Assembly: GCA_035293805.1 (NCBI GenBank)
Contig: DATGMD010000089.1
Span: forward strand, 25,390 to 89,389
Length of the DNA: 64,000 nt
DNA from: JAJPHF01 sp035293805
Lineage (GTDB): Bacteria; Chloroflexota; UBA6077; JAJPHF01
Reading direction: 5' to 3'
Shown in pieces: positions 49,138 through 57,321 of the stretch. The stretch's first letter is position 1. Each line of letters begins with the position of its first letter. The translations under genes and the position numbers were made by a program. The notes below the pieces were generated by a model that saw only the letters and a program-made list of their open reading frames with translations, did no database searches and was not told where the DNA came from.

Positions 49138-50288
49138 CAGCCATCCCTCGGCGGTAGGGCCAGGTTGTAGAAGCGGCCCGCGTTCTCGCCCAGGAGCTTG
49201 CGCTTGACGCGCTCGCCCAGGTCGGTGCGCTCCAGGAACTCGAGCGCGGCGTTGTCGCGCAGCTCCACGTGCGGGATGTCGGACGAGTACATGACGTGGT
49301 CTTCCCCGATAAGCTCGACGACGTCGGGCAGCCAACGGTCGTCGGCCTCCGGGGTGACGTAGAGCTGGCCGCGGCGCAAGTAGGCGGATGGCTCGTCGGC
49401 GGGCAGCCGCCAGGTCCACGGATGGCCTTTCATCCGCATGATGCGGTAGTACTCATCCAGACGATCGACCAGGAACGGGACCCAGAGCGAGCCCGCCTCG
49501 AGAAAGGCGAAGCGCAGCCTCGGATAGCGGTCGAGCACGCCGCCCTCGATCAGACTGAAGAAGGCCATGAGAATCGGGAGCGTCAGGCTAAAGCCGGTGG
49601 CGGCAAAGGCGCTTTCGACGGTGTCGGCCAGGGCGGGGAAGCTGCGGCCGACGTGGACGCAGATCGGCAAACCCGCCACCGCGGCCGATTCCCAGACCGG
49701 ATCGAGCGGACGTGCGCCGAGCATTTGCTCGCCGGCCGTCCCGTAGATGACCAGTGCGGTGCCGCCGAGCGCCTTGATCTCCTCGATCGCCGCGATGGCC
49801 GATGGGACGTGACGGAGCGGCACGAGTCCGGCCCACTTCAGGCGCGCGGCGGCCGGGCGGCACGCCTGGGCTATGTAACGGTTGTAGGAGCGGTAAAGCG
49901 CCGCCTCGAACAGGGCATCGCGGGTCATCTGGGCGAACGTCACGCCGGGAAAGATCACCTGCGCGTCGATGCCAAGCCGGTCGAGGTCCGCGACGCGCGC
50001 TGCCGCATCGGTGAGGTCCTGGCTGGGCACGCTGTAGGCAACCTTCGAGCGAGCGTAGACGCTGGTGGGCGGCACGCCACCCGGGATGGCGCCCGGGCCG
50101 ATGGGGTTCGGGATGGTGTGGCCGTCCACGACCCAGAAGCTGTTGAGCGGGCCGCGATTCGCGTCGTGCTCGGTGAGCGTTACCGGGTAGGGGCGTCGCG
50201 GCCGGTACTCCTCGTCCAGGTAGTCCCAGACGCGGGTCGGGGGGTTGACGTGCGCATCGGCGTCGACGATCCACCAGTCGTTCAGCAT
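49137..50288 (-). CDS. Amidohydrolase family 2 (COG2159-type) hydrolase or decarboxylase
   Basis: 383 aa TIM-barrel metal enzyme of the ACMS-decarboxylase / 2-hydroxy-benzoate decarboxylase group. Starts MLNDWWIVDADAHVNPPTRV (metal ligands D-x-H-x-N), with VIFPGVTFAQMTRDALFEAA, CVHVGRSFP, AFLEAGSLWVPFLVDRLDEY and MYSSDIPH, whose Asp is the catalytic ligand. These act on aromatic or cyclic acids. The start ATG at 50288 follows AGGACG. TGATG overlap with the downstream binding protein suggests that uptake or sensing and degradation of the same compound are linked. Confidence 0.85.
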   Translation of the reverse strand: MLNDWWIVDADAHVNPPTRVWDYLDEEYRPRRPYPVTLTEHDANRGPLNSFWVVDGHTIPNPIGPGAIPGGVPPTSVYARSKVAYSVPSQDLTDAAARVADLDRLGIDAQVIFPGVTFAQMTRDALFEAALYRSYNRYIAQACRPAAARLKWAGLVPLRHVPSAIAAIEEIKALGGTALVIYGTAGEQMLGARPLDPVWESAAVAGLPICVHVGRSFPALADTVESAFAATGFSLTLPILMAFFSLIEGGVLDRYPRLRFAFLEAGSLWVPFLVDRLDEYYRIMRMKGHPWTWRLPADEPSAYLRRGQLYVTPEADDRWLPDVVELIGEDHVMYSSDIPHVELRDNAALEFLERTDLGERVKRKLLGENAGRFYNLALPPRDG

Positions 50289-50540
50289 GTTCGTCCTACA
50301 AGGCGGTGGCTGGGGCGCAGCAGGTCCGGCCCGCTGCCGCGGCCGCTGGCTCGCGGCCCGATCATAGCGCAAAGCCGCACGCCGGCGCAGGCATGGAGTG
50401 GTCCTCCACGTGCTGGCGGGGCGTCGGCGAGGCGAGGGCGCCGGCGAGCGCGAGGCAGTGTGATGGCGCCACGTATGCGTTGGGCGATGGACGGCGCACG
50501 CGGTCCGCCTGCCCAGGCACGCGGGAGCGGATAGGTTTAT
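50289..50540. other. Intergenic region upstream of the amidohydrolase
   Basis: 252 bp holding a minus-strand TATGAT (50366-50361), a probable -10 of the amidohydrolase/binding-protein pair. No gene supported. Continues into copy B of the dispersed repeat at 50541. Confidence 0.4.
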
Positions 50541-50839
50541 CCGAGGAACGGTCAAACGATGCTCCTTGACCGGGTGGTTAACTGCTAGGCCGGGCGCGGG
50601 TTGGCGCGTGCTGGTCGGGCGCGGAAGGTCGCATCGTTTGCCCCGTACGATACTCCCCGGCTCTCCTGCCGCGGGCCGGGCCGGCGGGGGCGTGCCCCGG
50701 GCATAGGCGCGGGCGGCGGGTGCGGGGGGAGGCGTGTACGGGCAGGGACGGCGACCACGTCGCGCGAGCTAGCGGGCGCTCTCCGGCGCGCCTCGCGGCC
50801 TTTCTATCAAATATGCATTGGCGGGGGGCGATCGTCCGG
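50541..50839 (+). repeat. 299-bp dispersed repeat, copy B
   Basis: Inverted relative to copy A at 43863-44158, with matching ends (CCGAGGAACGG and ATCGTCCGG). Best-conserved blocks are GAACGGTCAAACGATGCTCC near the start and AGGCGTGTACGGGCAGGGAC with GACGGCGACCACGTCGCGCG later. The small hairpin here is TTGACC-GGGT-GGTTAA; relative to copy A, one A-U pair has become a G-U pair, so pairing is kept. It ends 178 bp before the DUF6282 gene on the same strand. Confidence 0.85.
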
Positions 50840-51016
50840 GTGAGGCGGGGAGCCGGGCAGGGCGCCGCGAGCGGCGGGGGCTTGAAGTAGCACGGGCGGC
50901 CGTGGTAGACCACTGCGCCGCACCGAGCCGCGGCGAGGAGGGGGCAGTGGGGCGCGCACAATCGCGCCACCGGCCGCCGCCCGCAGGCCGCGCCGGGCCG
51001 CGGAGAGGAGGGCACC

Positions 51017-51931
51017 GTGGGGCTGTACGAGGAGTTCCTGGCCGACGCGATCGACCTGCACTGCCATATCGACCTGGAGTTCTCCGAGACAGCGTTCCGC
51101 AAGCGCGAGCCCGAGTGGGACTGGCTGCCGAAGGCCGAGGCGCTGGGCATGCGGGGCGTCGTGCTCAAGTCGCACTGGTGGCCTACCGCCGTCGCCACCC
51201 CGTACATCCGCGCGCTCTACGACGGCCCGGTCGAGTTGTACTCTAGCATCGTGCTCAACCCCGTGGCCGGCGGCACGGAGCTATGGGCGGTCGAGTCGGC
51301 CGCGGCGTTGGGCGCCCGCATGGTCTTTCTGCCGACGTGGGGCTCCTGCCATGACCTGGAGGTCCAGGGCCACATCGTGCGCAACGTGCTGCCGCGGGTC
51401 TACGAGACGTTCGAGGTGGGTCGCATCCCAGGCGCCTCGTTCCTGGACGAGCAGGGCCGCCTGAGCGCGCGGGGCCGGGAGCTGGTCGCCTACTGCCACG
51501 AGCGCGGCCTGACCCTCGGGACGGGGCACGTCTCGTGGCAGGAATCGCTGGCGGTGATCGAGGAGGCGCACGCCCGCGGCTACCAGCAGGTCGTTTTCAC
51601 GCACCCGCTGTCCGGCGGCATCGAGGCGCCTCTCGACGCCGCCCAGCGCGCCGCGGCCCTCGGCGCCTGGGTGGAGATCTGCTGGACGAACGTGGCGCCG
51701 GGCCGGATGGACCCGGCCGAGGTCGTCAAGTGGATCAAGGCGGTCGGCGTCGAGCGCGTCGTAGTGTCCACCGACTACTTCCGCACCGCGCAGCCCTGCC
51801 CCCCCGAGCTGTTCCGGCTGCTCCTCGGCACGCTGTACGACGCTGGCCTGACCGCCACTGACGTGCGCACCGTCGCCGCCCTGAATCCCGCGCGCGCGCT
51901 GGGCTTGCCTCTGCCAGCGTCGGTCGCCTAG
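51017..51931 (+). CDS. DUF6282-type metal-dependent hydrolase
   Basis: 304 aa amidohydrolase-like TIM barrel. Start region LYEEFLADAIDLHCHIDLEF with a D-x-H-x-H metal pair, LKSHWWPTAVATPYI, a central RLSARGRELVAYCHERGL TLGTGHVS segment, QQVVFTHPLSGG and VVVSTDYF near the end. It belongs to an uncharacterised family near the PHP/amidohydrolase superfamily (DUF6282 by my recollection). GTG start at 51017 behind GGAGAGGAGGG. It lies downstream of copy B of the dispersed repeat and could share its promoter region. Substrate unknown. Confidence 0.8.
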   Translation: MGLYEEFLADAIDLHCHIDLEFSETAFRKREPEWDWLPKAEALGMRGVVLKSHWWPTAVATPYIRALYDGPVELYSSIVLNPVAGGTELWAVESAAALGARMVFLPTWGSCHDLEVQGHIVRNVLPRVYETFEVGRIPGASFLDEQGRLSARGRELVAYCHERGLTLGTGHVSWQESLAVIEEAHARGYQQVVFTHPLSGGIEAPLDAAQRAAALGAWVEICWTNVAPGRMDPAEVVKWIKAVGVERVVVSTDYFRTAQPCPPELFRLLLGTLYDAGLTATDVRTVAALNPARALGLPLPASVA

Positions 51932-52180
51932 CCTCGCGCCGGAGCGACCCATCAGATCAGCTTTGCCGCCGTGTCGAAGCGCGCGACTCTACGGGGGATG
52001 ACGTGCGCGTCCCTGGGGTCAAGGCTCAGCGGATGTTTGACGGCACCCCAAGCCCGTCGTATAGTTCCGGAGCACGCTACACTGGTCCGGGGAGCGGCGG
52101 CGCGCTCCGCACGAGGCGCGATGTCCCCGCTTGGTGGGCCTGCCGGCGCCAGCCGGCCATTTCGATCGCGGAGCGGCGTT

Positions 52181-54220
52181 GTGACCAATACGACCCAGGA
52201 TGAGCGCCCCAACATCTGCGTGCTCATTGACTTCGAGAACATGGCTGTCAGCGCGGAGCAAGTCGACCAGGAATTCGATCTGACCCCCGTGATGGAGCTT
52301 TTGAAAACGCGTGGCCGGCTGGCGATTCGCCGGGCCTATGGCGACTGGGCTCGCTACCGGCACTTCCGCGCCGACCTCTTGGACCACGCGGTAGACCTGG
52401 TCCAGCTCTACCGCTTCGGCTCGGCCGGCAAGAACCGTGCTGACATCCGCCTGGCTATCGACGCGATGGAAGTCGTCTTCACGCGGCCGGCCGTCGACAT
52501 GTTCGCCATCATCGCGGGCGACAGCGACTACTCGACGCTGGTCGCCAAACTGCGGGAATATGGCAAGTACACCATCGGCATCGGCCTGCGCCACGCGACC
52601 GGCGACCTGCTGGTAAAGAGCTGCGACGAGTTCTTGTTCTACGAGACGCTCGTGGGCCGCGAGCTAGGCGGCGCGGCGCTGGACGGCGCCCAGGCGCGCG
52701 AGCTGCTGGCGCGAGCGTTGCGCGCGCTCCAGCACCAGGGCGCGCTGCCGGTGTATGCCGCCAAGCTGAAGCAGACCATGCTCGCGCTCGACTCGACCTT
52801 CAGCGAAGCGAACCTCGGCCACGAGCATTTCGACGGCTTTCTCCGCGCGAATAGCGACCTGGCACAGACCGAGTACCGGAACAAGCTGCTCTACGTTGGG
52901 CTGGCGGACGGCGCGCTGAACAGCCGCGAATTCACCGGCAAAGATGGGCCGAGGTGGTCCGCGTCCGAGCCGGCGCCCGCGGGCGCGGCGCCTGGCGTAG
53001 TGCGCGACGGGGCGGCCTGGCCCGGCTCCATGCCGCTCTCGGAAGCCTACCGCCACCAGCTGCGGCGCTCCGAGCGCCTGGTCGTCGAGCCGACGCTGCG
53101 TCGGACGCTGCTGGGCGAGCTGCACGACGTGCTGAGCCGCGGGGATGCGGACCTCACGCTGAATCGCGCGGCCGAGATCCTCCGCTCGCGCGACGAGGCC
53201 ACCAGCGCCCCACGGCCGAAAGGCCCCATTATCGAAGTCTGCAAGCTCGCGCTGCTCGGCGACGCGGTCACGCTGCGGCGGCCACGCGCCGGCCTGTCGT
53301 CGCCCGCGCTGCCGGCGGCCAACGGCGACGTGGAAGCCTTCCGCCGCGCGGCTGAATCCGTTTACGTGCAGAAGATCGCGGAGGCCGGCCTCGAGCTAGG
53401 CCATACGGACCTATCGTTGGTCCTGTTCGATACGGCGACAGAGGCGAGCGCCGTCGAGTCGATCCTCGGCGACTTGCGCGCGAGCGGGCGCCTGACCGAG
53501 CGCGAGGGTGGCCGCTTCGGTCCGCCCGAGGACTGGGCGGCGGTCTTGCAGCTCCCGACGTTGGCGAGCGCCGTCGCCGAGCTTGATGCTTGCGCCCTCA
53601 CCACGGACGTGGTGTCGCCGGGCGCGGCGCGGGCCCTATTCGAGGCCGGCAACACGGTGCGGGGCACCAACTTCGCGCAGGCGTCGGAACGCTACTTGCG
53701 CGCCGCCCGCCTGCAGCTCGAAGCGATTCGCCGCGGCGCGCCGGGCGCGGGCCGCGAGGACTTCTGGTGGTACTTCGCCAACTTCCTCGCCACGCGCGCG
53801 GGCGCCGCGTTCTCCGAGGGCCGCTACCCGCTCGCGGTGCCCTATTACCTGGCCTTCTTCGCCCTGTTGCGCGAGGGTGAGCCGCTCTGGGACCAGGTGT
53901 TCAAGCTCGTCAACGTGATGCTCTCGTACTACTTCGCCACTGCCGCCAAGCAGGTGGGCATCTCGCCCGGCCGCAATCCGGGCTACACTCACCCCACGCT
54001 CATGGCCGTGCTCCTCCACAACCACCCGGAGCCGGCCGTGGCCGCCCGCTGGCACGAGCTAGCCGTCGAGCTGGCGCGCACGAACCCGGCGCTCGTCGAG
54101 CAGATGCTCGACTACGCCTCGCTGACGCCCGCCGACCCGATGCTGGTGAACCGGACGGCCACCGTGCTCCGGGAGCTGCTGAGCGATTGGTACGCGACGC
54201 CCGTGGCGGCCGAGGCTTGA
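52181..54220 (+). CDS. NYN-domain protein with OST-HTH/LOTUS domain and long C-terminal extension
   Basis: 679 aa. NYN (PIN-like) domain about residues 10-150: NICVLIDFENMA, DIRLAIDAMEVVF and FAIIAGDSDYSTLV hold the usual acidic metal ligands. An OST-HTH (LOTUS) domain follows at about 165-250 (ARELLARALRALQHQGALPV, LKQTMLALDSTFSEANLG, FDGFLRANSDL). Two more winged-helix-like segments occur near 310-375 and 400-460; the last 200 residues are helical (tetratricopeptide-like NTVRGTNFAQASERYLRAA). NYN-LOTUS proteins (LabA, MARF1-like) bind or cleave RNA. Chosen start is a GTG at 52181 behind GGAGCGG; the frame is open for another 70 codons upstream, without homology. Confidence 0.82.
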   Translation: MTNTTQDERPNICVLIDFENMAVSAEQVDQEFDLTPVMELLKTRGRLAIRRAYGDWARYRHFRADLLDHAVDLVQLYRFGSAGKNRADIRLAIDAMEVVFTRPAVDMFAIIAGDSDYSTLVAKLREYGKYTIGIGLRHATGDLLVKSCDEFLFYETLVGRELGGAALDGAQARELLARALRALQHQGALPVYAAKLKQTMLALDSTFSEANLGHEHFDGFLRANSDLAQTEYRNKLLYVGLADGALNSREFTGKDGPRWSASEPAPAGAAPGVVRDGAAWPGSMPLSEAYRHQLRRSERLVVEPTLRRTLLGELHDVLSRGDADLTLNRAAEILRSRDEATSAPRPKGPIIEVCKLALLGDAVTLRRPRAGLSSPALPAANGDVEAFRRAAESVYVQKIAEAGLELGHTDLSLVLFDTATEASAVESILGDLRASGRLTEREGGRFGPPEDWAAVLQLPTLASAVAELDACALTTDVVSPGAARALFEAGNTVRGTNFAQASERYLRAARLQLEAIRRGAPGAGREDFWWYFANFLATRAGAAFSEGRYPLAVPYYLAFFALLREGEPLWDQVFKLVNVMLSYYFATAAKQVGISPGRNPGYTHPTLMAVLLHNHPEPAVAARWHELAVELARTNPALVEQMLDYASLTPADPMLVNRTATVLRELLSDWYATPVAAEA

Positions 54221-54267
54221 CCGGCCGCTCCGGTCCGCGTCGCCCGTCGCGCGAGGAGAGAGGCCCA

Positions 54268-55416
54268 GTGCCGTGGTGGCTGCCGTCGGGTTGCCGCGCC
54301 TTCGCGGTCGGCGCGCCACTGCTCGGCGTGGCGCTGCTCGCGCTCGCCTGCGCGACCCCGGCAGCGCCCGTTCCCGCGCCAGCGGCCACGTCGGCCCCCG
54401 GTGCGGGCGGCGCGGCAGCAGCAGCTAGCGCCGCCCCGGCGGCCGTGGCCACCGCGCCGCCGGCGCTCGCCCGCGTCCGACTCGGCACCCTGAGCCCGTC
54501 GTCAAGCGACGCCGGCTGGCTCATCGCGCAGGAGCGTGGCTATTTCCAGGAGCAGCGCATCGCGCTGGACACGACGCCGTTCACAACGGCGGCGGAGATG
54601 GTCCCGCCGCTGGGCGCGGGCCAGCTCGACGCGGGCGGCGGGGCACCGAGCGCCGGACTGTTCAACGCCGTTGCCCGCGGGATCGCCCTACGCATCGTCG
54701 CTGACAAGGGCGGCACCCAGCGGGGCTTCGGCTACACCTCGCTCCTGGTCCGCCGCGAACTTGTGGACGGCGGCGCGGTGCGCGGCCCGGCGGACCTGCG
54801 GAGCCGGAAGGTCGCGCTGCCCAATCTCGGCGGCGTCAGCCCCGAGGCCGCCCTCGATCGCCTGCTCCAGACGGTCGGCCTGAGCACGGCCGACGTGGAC
54901 CTGACGGTCGTTCCCTTCCCGGACCAGCCGGCGGCGTTTGCCGGCGGCAGCGTCGACGCCGGCATGCTGATCGAGCCGTTCGTGACGCTGGCGCTGGAGC
55001 AGGGCACGGCGGCCACCCTGGCGCGGCAGGACGAGTGGTACCCGGAGCAGCAGGTCGCCACGATCATGTTCTCCGAGAGCTTCGCCAGCCAGCAGGCCGA
55101 CGCAGGCCGGCGCTTCGTGCTGGCGTACCTGAAGGGCGTCCGCGAGTACAACGACGCCTTCGCCAAGCACGACGAGGCGAAGCGGCGCGAGGTCATCGAC
55201 ATTCTGGTGAAAACGACTGCTCTGAAGGACCGGGCGCTGTGGGAGCGTGTGGCCGTGCCCAGCTTGGACCCGAATGGCCAGGTCAACAAAGCGGCGCTGG
55301 AGCAGGACCAGCAGTACTACCTGCGCACGGGCAAGCAGCAAGACCACGCGGACCTGGACAAGATCGTCGACACGAGCTTCGCCGACTGGGCGGTGCAGCA
55401 GCTGGGGCGCTATTAG
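54268..55416 (+). CDS. NMT1-type substrate-binding lipoprotein
   Basis: 382 aa. GTG at 54268 after AGGAGAGAGG. Signal sequence GAPLLGVALLALACATPAAP with lipobox LLALAC, Ala/Pro-rich tether to about residue 65, then LGTLSPSSSDAGWLIAQERG YFQEQRI, LGAGQLDAGGGAPSAGLFNA, VDGGAVRGPADLRSRKVA and GGSVDAGMLIEPFVTLALE. It is closest in this window to the protein at 38393 (shared DAGxLI, GQxDxGG, ADLRxRK and terminal QQLG). Stop overlaps the convergent DUF309 gene by 4 bp. No transporter genes nearby. Confidence 0.87.
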   Translation: MPWWLPSGCRAFAVGAPLLGVALLALACATPAAPVPAPAATSAPGAGGAAAAASAAPAAVATAPPALARVRLGTLSPSSSDAGWLIAQERGYFQEQRIALDTTPFTTAAEMVPPLGAGQLDAGGGAPSAGLFNAVARGIALRIVADKGGTQRGFGYTSLLVRRELVDGGAVRGPADLRSRKVALPNLGGVSPEAALDRLLQTVGLSTADVDLTVVPFPDQPAAFAGGSVDAGMLIEPFVTLALEQGTAATLARQDEWYPEQQVATIMFSESFASQQADAGRRFVLAYLKGVREYNDAFAKHDEAKRREVIDILVKTTALKDRALWERVAVPSLDPNGQVNKAALEQDQQYYLRTGKQQDHADLDKIVDTSFADWAVQQLGRY

Positions 55417-55928
55417 GGGCGGGACGGGCAGGTCGGCGGCTCGCGAAGCGGCAGATCCGCGGGCGCGGCCGGCTCCGCCAACGTGATGCGGGGGATGAGC
55501 GCGGGGTCGAAGTCGCGGACGCGCCCCGGCCCAAGCGCCGCCAGCGTGTCGCGGCAGCACTCCGCCGCCGCCAGCAGCCCGGCGACGTCCACGCCGAGGC
55601 ACGCGGGGGCAAACGGCGTCAGATAGGCGATGCCCGACGCGAGCAGGCGCATCGCGCCCCGATAGTTGCCCCGCCGCTGATGGTGGAACGCGACGCCGAC
55701 CTGCAGGACGCCCTGGTACAGGCGGCGCAGCGGCCCCGGCTCCGCGAGCCACAGCGCCTCCAACGTCTCGTGGCACTCGAAGAACGCGCCGCGATTGAAT
55801 TCGCCGACGGCCACCCGCAGCTCTGGCGGCGGCGCGTCGGCGCACGAGCGGTGCGCCACGGCTTTCTGCTCCGTCAGCGCGAGTCGCCTCCATGCTGATG
55901 ACCGCGGACGATCTCGCCGTCGGGCCAC
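55413..55928 (-). CDS. DUF309-family protein
   Basis: Up to 171 aa. Core EFNRGAFFECHETLEALWLAEP, RRLYQGVLQVGVAFHHQRRG NYRGAMRLL matches DUF309, a helical family with conserved His and Glu residues (FFEcHE...LW) thought to bind a metal or act as small hydrolase; function unproven. The N-terminal 35 residues before the core are Arg-rich and poorly supported; a GTG start near residue 24 (AVAHRS) is an alternative to the GTG at 55928. Convergent with the binding protein, overlapping its stop by 4 bp. Confidence 0.8.
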   Translation of the reverse strand: MARRRDRPRSSAWRRLALTEQKAVAHRSCADAPPPELRVAVGEFNRGAFFECHETLEALWLAEPGPLRRLYQGVLQVGVAFHHQRRGNYRGAMRLLASGIAYLTPFAPACLGVDVAGLLAAAECCRDTLAALGPGRVRDFDPALIPRITLAEPAAPADLPLREPPTCPSRP

Positions 55929-56052
55929 CGGACGGCGGCCGCGGCGCGGACCGCGCCCTGCCGGCCCGGCCGCCCGTCTGGTTGCCAGCCCCTCGTAATG
56001 GTATACTTTGCCACGTGCCGTGGGGGCGCCTCTGGCGCCCTCCGGATCCCAG

Positions 56053-56124
56053 GCCGGGTTAGCTCAGTGGTAGAGCGAGCGATTCGTAATCGCTAGGTCC
56101 AGGGTTCGAATCCCTGACTCGGCT
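56053..56124 (+). tRNA. tRNA-Thr (anticodon CGT)
   Basis: Acceptor GCCGGGT / ACTCGGC (one G-U), D arm GCTCAGTGGTAGAGC, anticodon arm AGCGA-TTCGTAA-TCGCT with anticodon CGT (reads ACG, threonine), T arm CAGGG-TTCGAAT-CCCTG, discriminator T followed by CC. A TATACT -10-like hexamer lies at 56002-56007. Confidence 0.95.
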
Positions 56125-56134
56125 CCGGAAGGCG

Positions 56135-56161
56135 AAGGCTGGCGGCTGCGCCAGCCTTTTT
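56135..56161. terminator. Bidirectional terminator between tRNA-Thr and binding-protein gene
   Basis: Perfect 10-bp stem AAGGCTGGCG / CGCCAGCCTT with a GCTG loop and a run of Ts on the plus strand (As on the other). It ends tRNA-Thr and the convergent gene that stops at 56161. Confidence 0.85.
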
Positions 56162-57321
56162 CATTGGCGGTAGAGGGCGTCGGCGTAGCCGCTGGCGCGC
56201 AGCCGCTCGACGATGGCGAGGTCCACGAACTCCTCGGGGCGCGCGGAGGCCGCGGCCGGCACGTCGCCCGCGCGGCTGTCGAGCTCCGCGGCGATAGCTG
56301 CGAGCGACGGGTACAGATCGCGCTGGAAGCGCCCCTTGTAGTATGCGTAGGTGTCCGCCAAGACCTCGCGGTCCTGGACGTCCGTGTAGCGGGCGATGGC
56401 CCCGTACGCCGCCTCGGGGTCGGTCTCGTAGCGGTGGACGCCGGCGATCACGGCGCGCAGCACCTTCTCCATCACCGCCGGCTCGTCCCGCAGGTACGGG
56501 CGCGTGGTGGTGACCGTGCTGCCGGGCGACGGCAGCCGCAAGCTCGTAATGTCGATGAGCAGGTTCAGCCCGAACCGCCGCACCTCCAGGCCCAGCGGCG
56601 GGCTGACGACGATGCCCTGCACGGTGCCAGCCTGCAGCGCGGCGACCGACTCGGGGTTGCCGCCCGTCTGGAGGATAGCCACGTCGCGTCCCGGCTCCAG
56701 CCCAGCGCGCCGCAGCGCCTCGCGCCCCGCCACGTCGCTGGAGGCGCCGTAGCGCGACACCCCTACCGCCTGCCCCCGCAGCGACTCGACGGTCGGGTAG
56801 GCGGACGCGCTGTACAGCGCCTGGTTGTGGTAGTTCGTCAGGGAGCCGACGATCACCTGGTCGCCGCCGTGCAGCACGGCATCGACGATCGCCGGCCCGC
56901 CGGCCATCGCCGCGACTACGTCGCGGTTCTGGAGCGCCGCGAGCATCGGCGTGCCAGCGGGAATCCGGACGAGCGTCGTGTCCAGCCCCTGCTCGCGGAA
57001 CAGACCCGCCTCTTGCGCCAGCCACATCGGCGTCGTGCCGGCATTTGTCGTCGTGTACGCCAGCGCCACGGACCGCGGGGCGGCGGGAGCTGGCGCCGTC
57101 TCCACGGCCGGCACTCGCGACACCGCCGTCGGCGGCGCAGCGGCCGGGGCGCTAGGCTGAGGCGCCGCCGGACGGCAACCGGCCAGGAGCAGCGGCACCA
57201 GCAGCGCGGCGATGCCGGCGGCGTGGCGCGGTACGGCCAGACCACGCGCGGCACGCCGCCGGACCGCGGTAGCTGGCTCGGCGGCCGGCGGGGTCGGGCG
57301 CGTGCGCGCGGGGCACGTCAC
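56161..57321 (-). CDS. NMT1-type substrate-binding lipoprotein, coupled to an LVIVD protein
   Basis: 386 aa. The GTG start at 57321 lies in a GTGA overlap with the end of the upstream propeller gene. After about 33 basic residues comes the signal helix AGIAALLVPLLLAGC with a canonical lipobox (LLAGC), an Ala/Pro tether, and the domain VALAYTTTNAGTTPMWLAQE AGLFREQGLD, LRGQAVGVSRYGASSDVAGR, LQTGGNPESVAALQAGTVQG and a late VMEKVLRAVIAG. NMT1/SsuA-like. It differs from the tandem trio and from the 38393/54268 pair, so it is a third subgroup. No permease present. Confidence 0.85.
   Translation of the reverse strand: MTCPARTRPTPPAAEPATAVRRRAARGLAVPRHAAGIAALLVPLLLAGCRPAAPQPSAPAAAPPTAVSRVPAVETAPAPAAPRSVALAYTTTNAGTTPMWLAQEAGLFREQGLDTTLVRIPAGTPMLAALQNRDVVAAMAGGPAIVDAVLHGGDQVIVGSLTNYHNQALYSASAYPTVESLRGQAVGVSRYGASSDVAGREALRRAGLEPGRDVAILQTGGNPESVAALQAGTVQGIVVSPPLGLEVRRFGLNLLIDITSLRLPSPGSTVTTTRPYLRDEPAVMEKVLRAVIAGVHRYETDPEAAYGAIARYTDVQDREVLADTYAYYKGRFQRDLYPSLAAIAAELDSRAGDVPAAASARPEEFVDLAIVERLRASGYADALYRQ

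Noticed and set aside
43863..50839. Composite transposon bounded by the inverted 296-bp units
   Set aside because: No transposase in the copies, and the interior contains core genes (rplU, rpmA, rpmE, tRNA-Pro).
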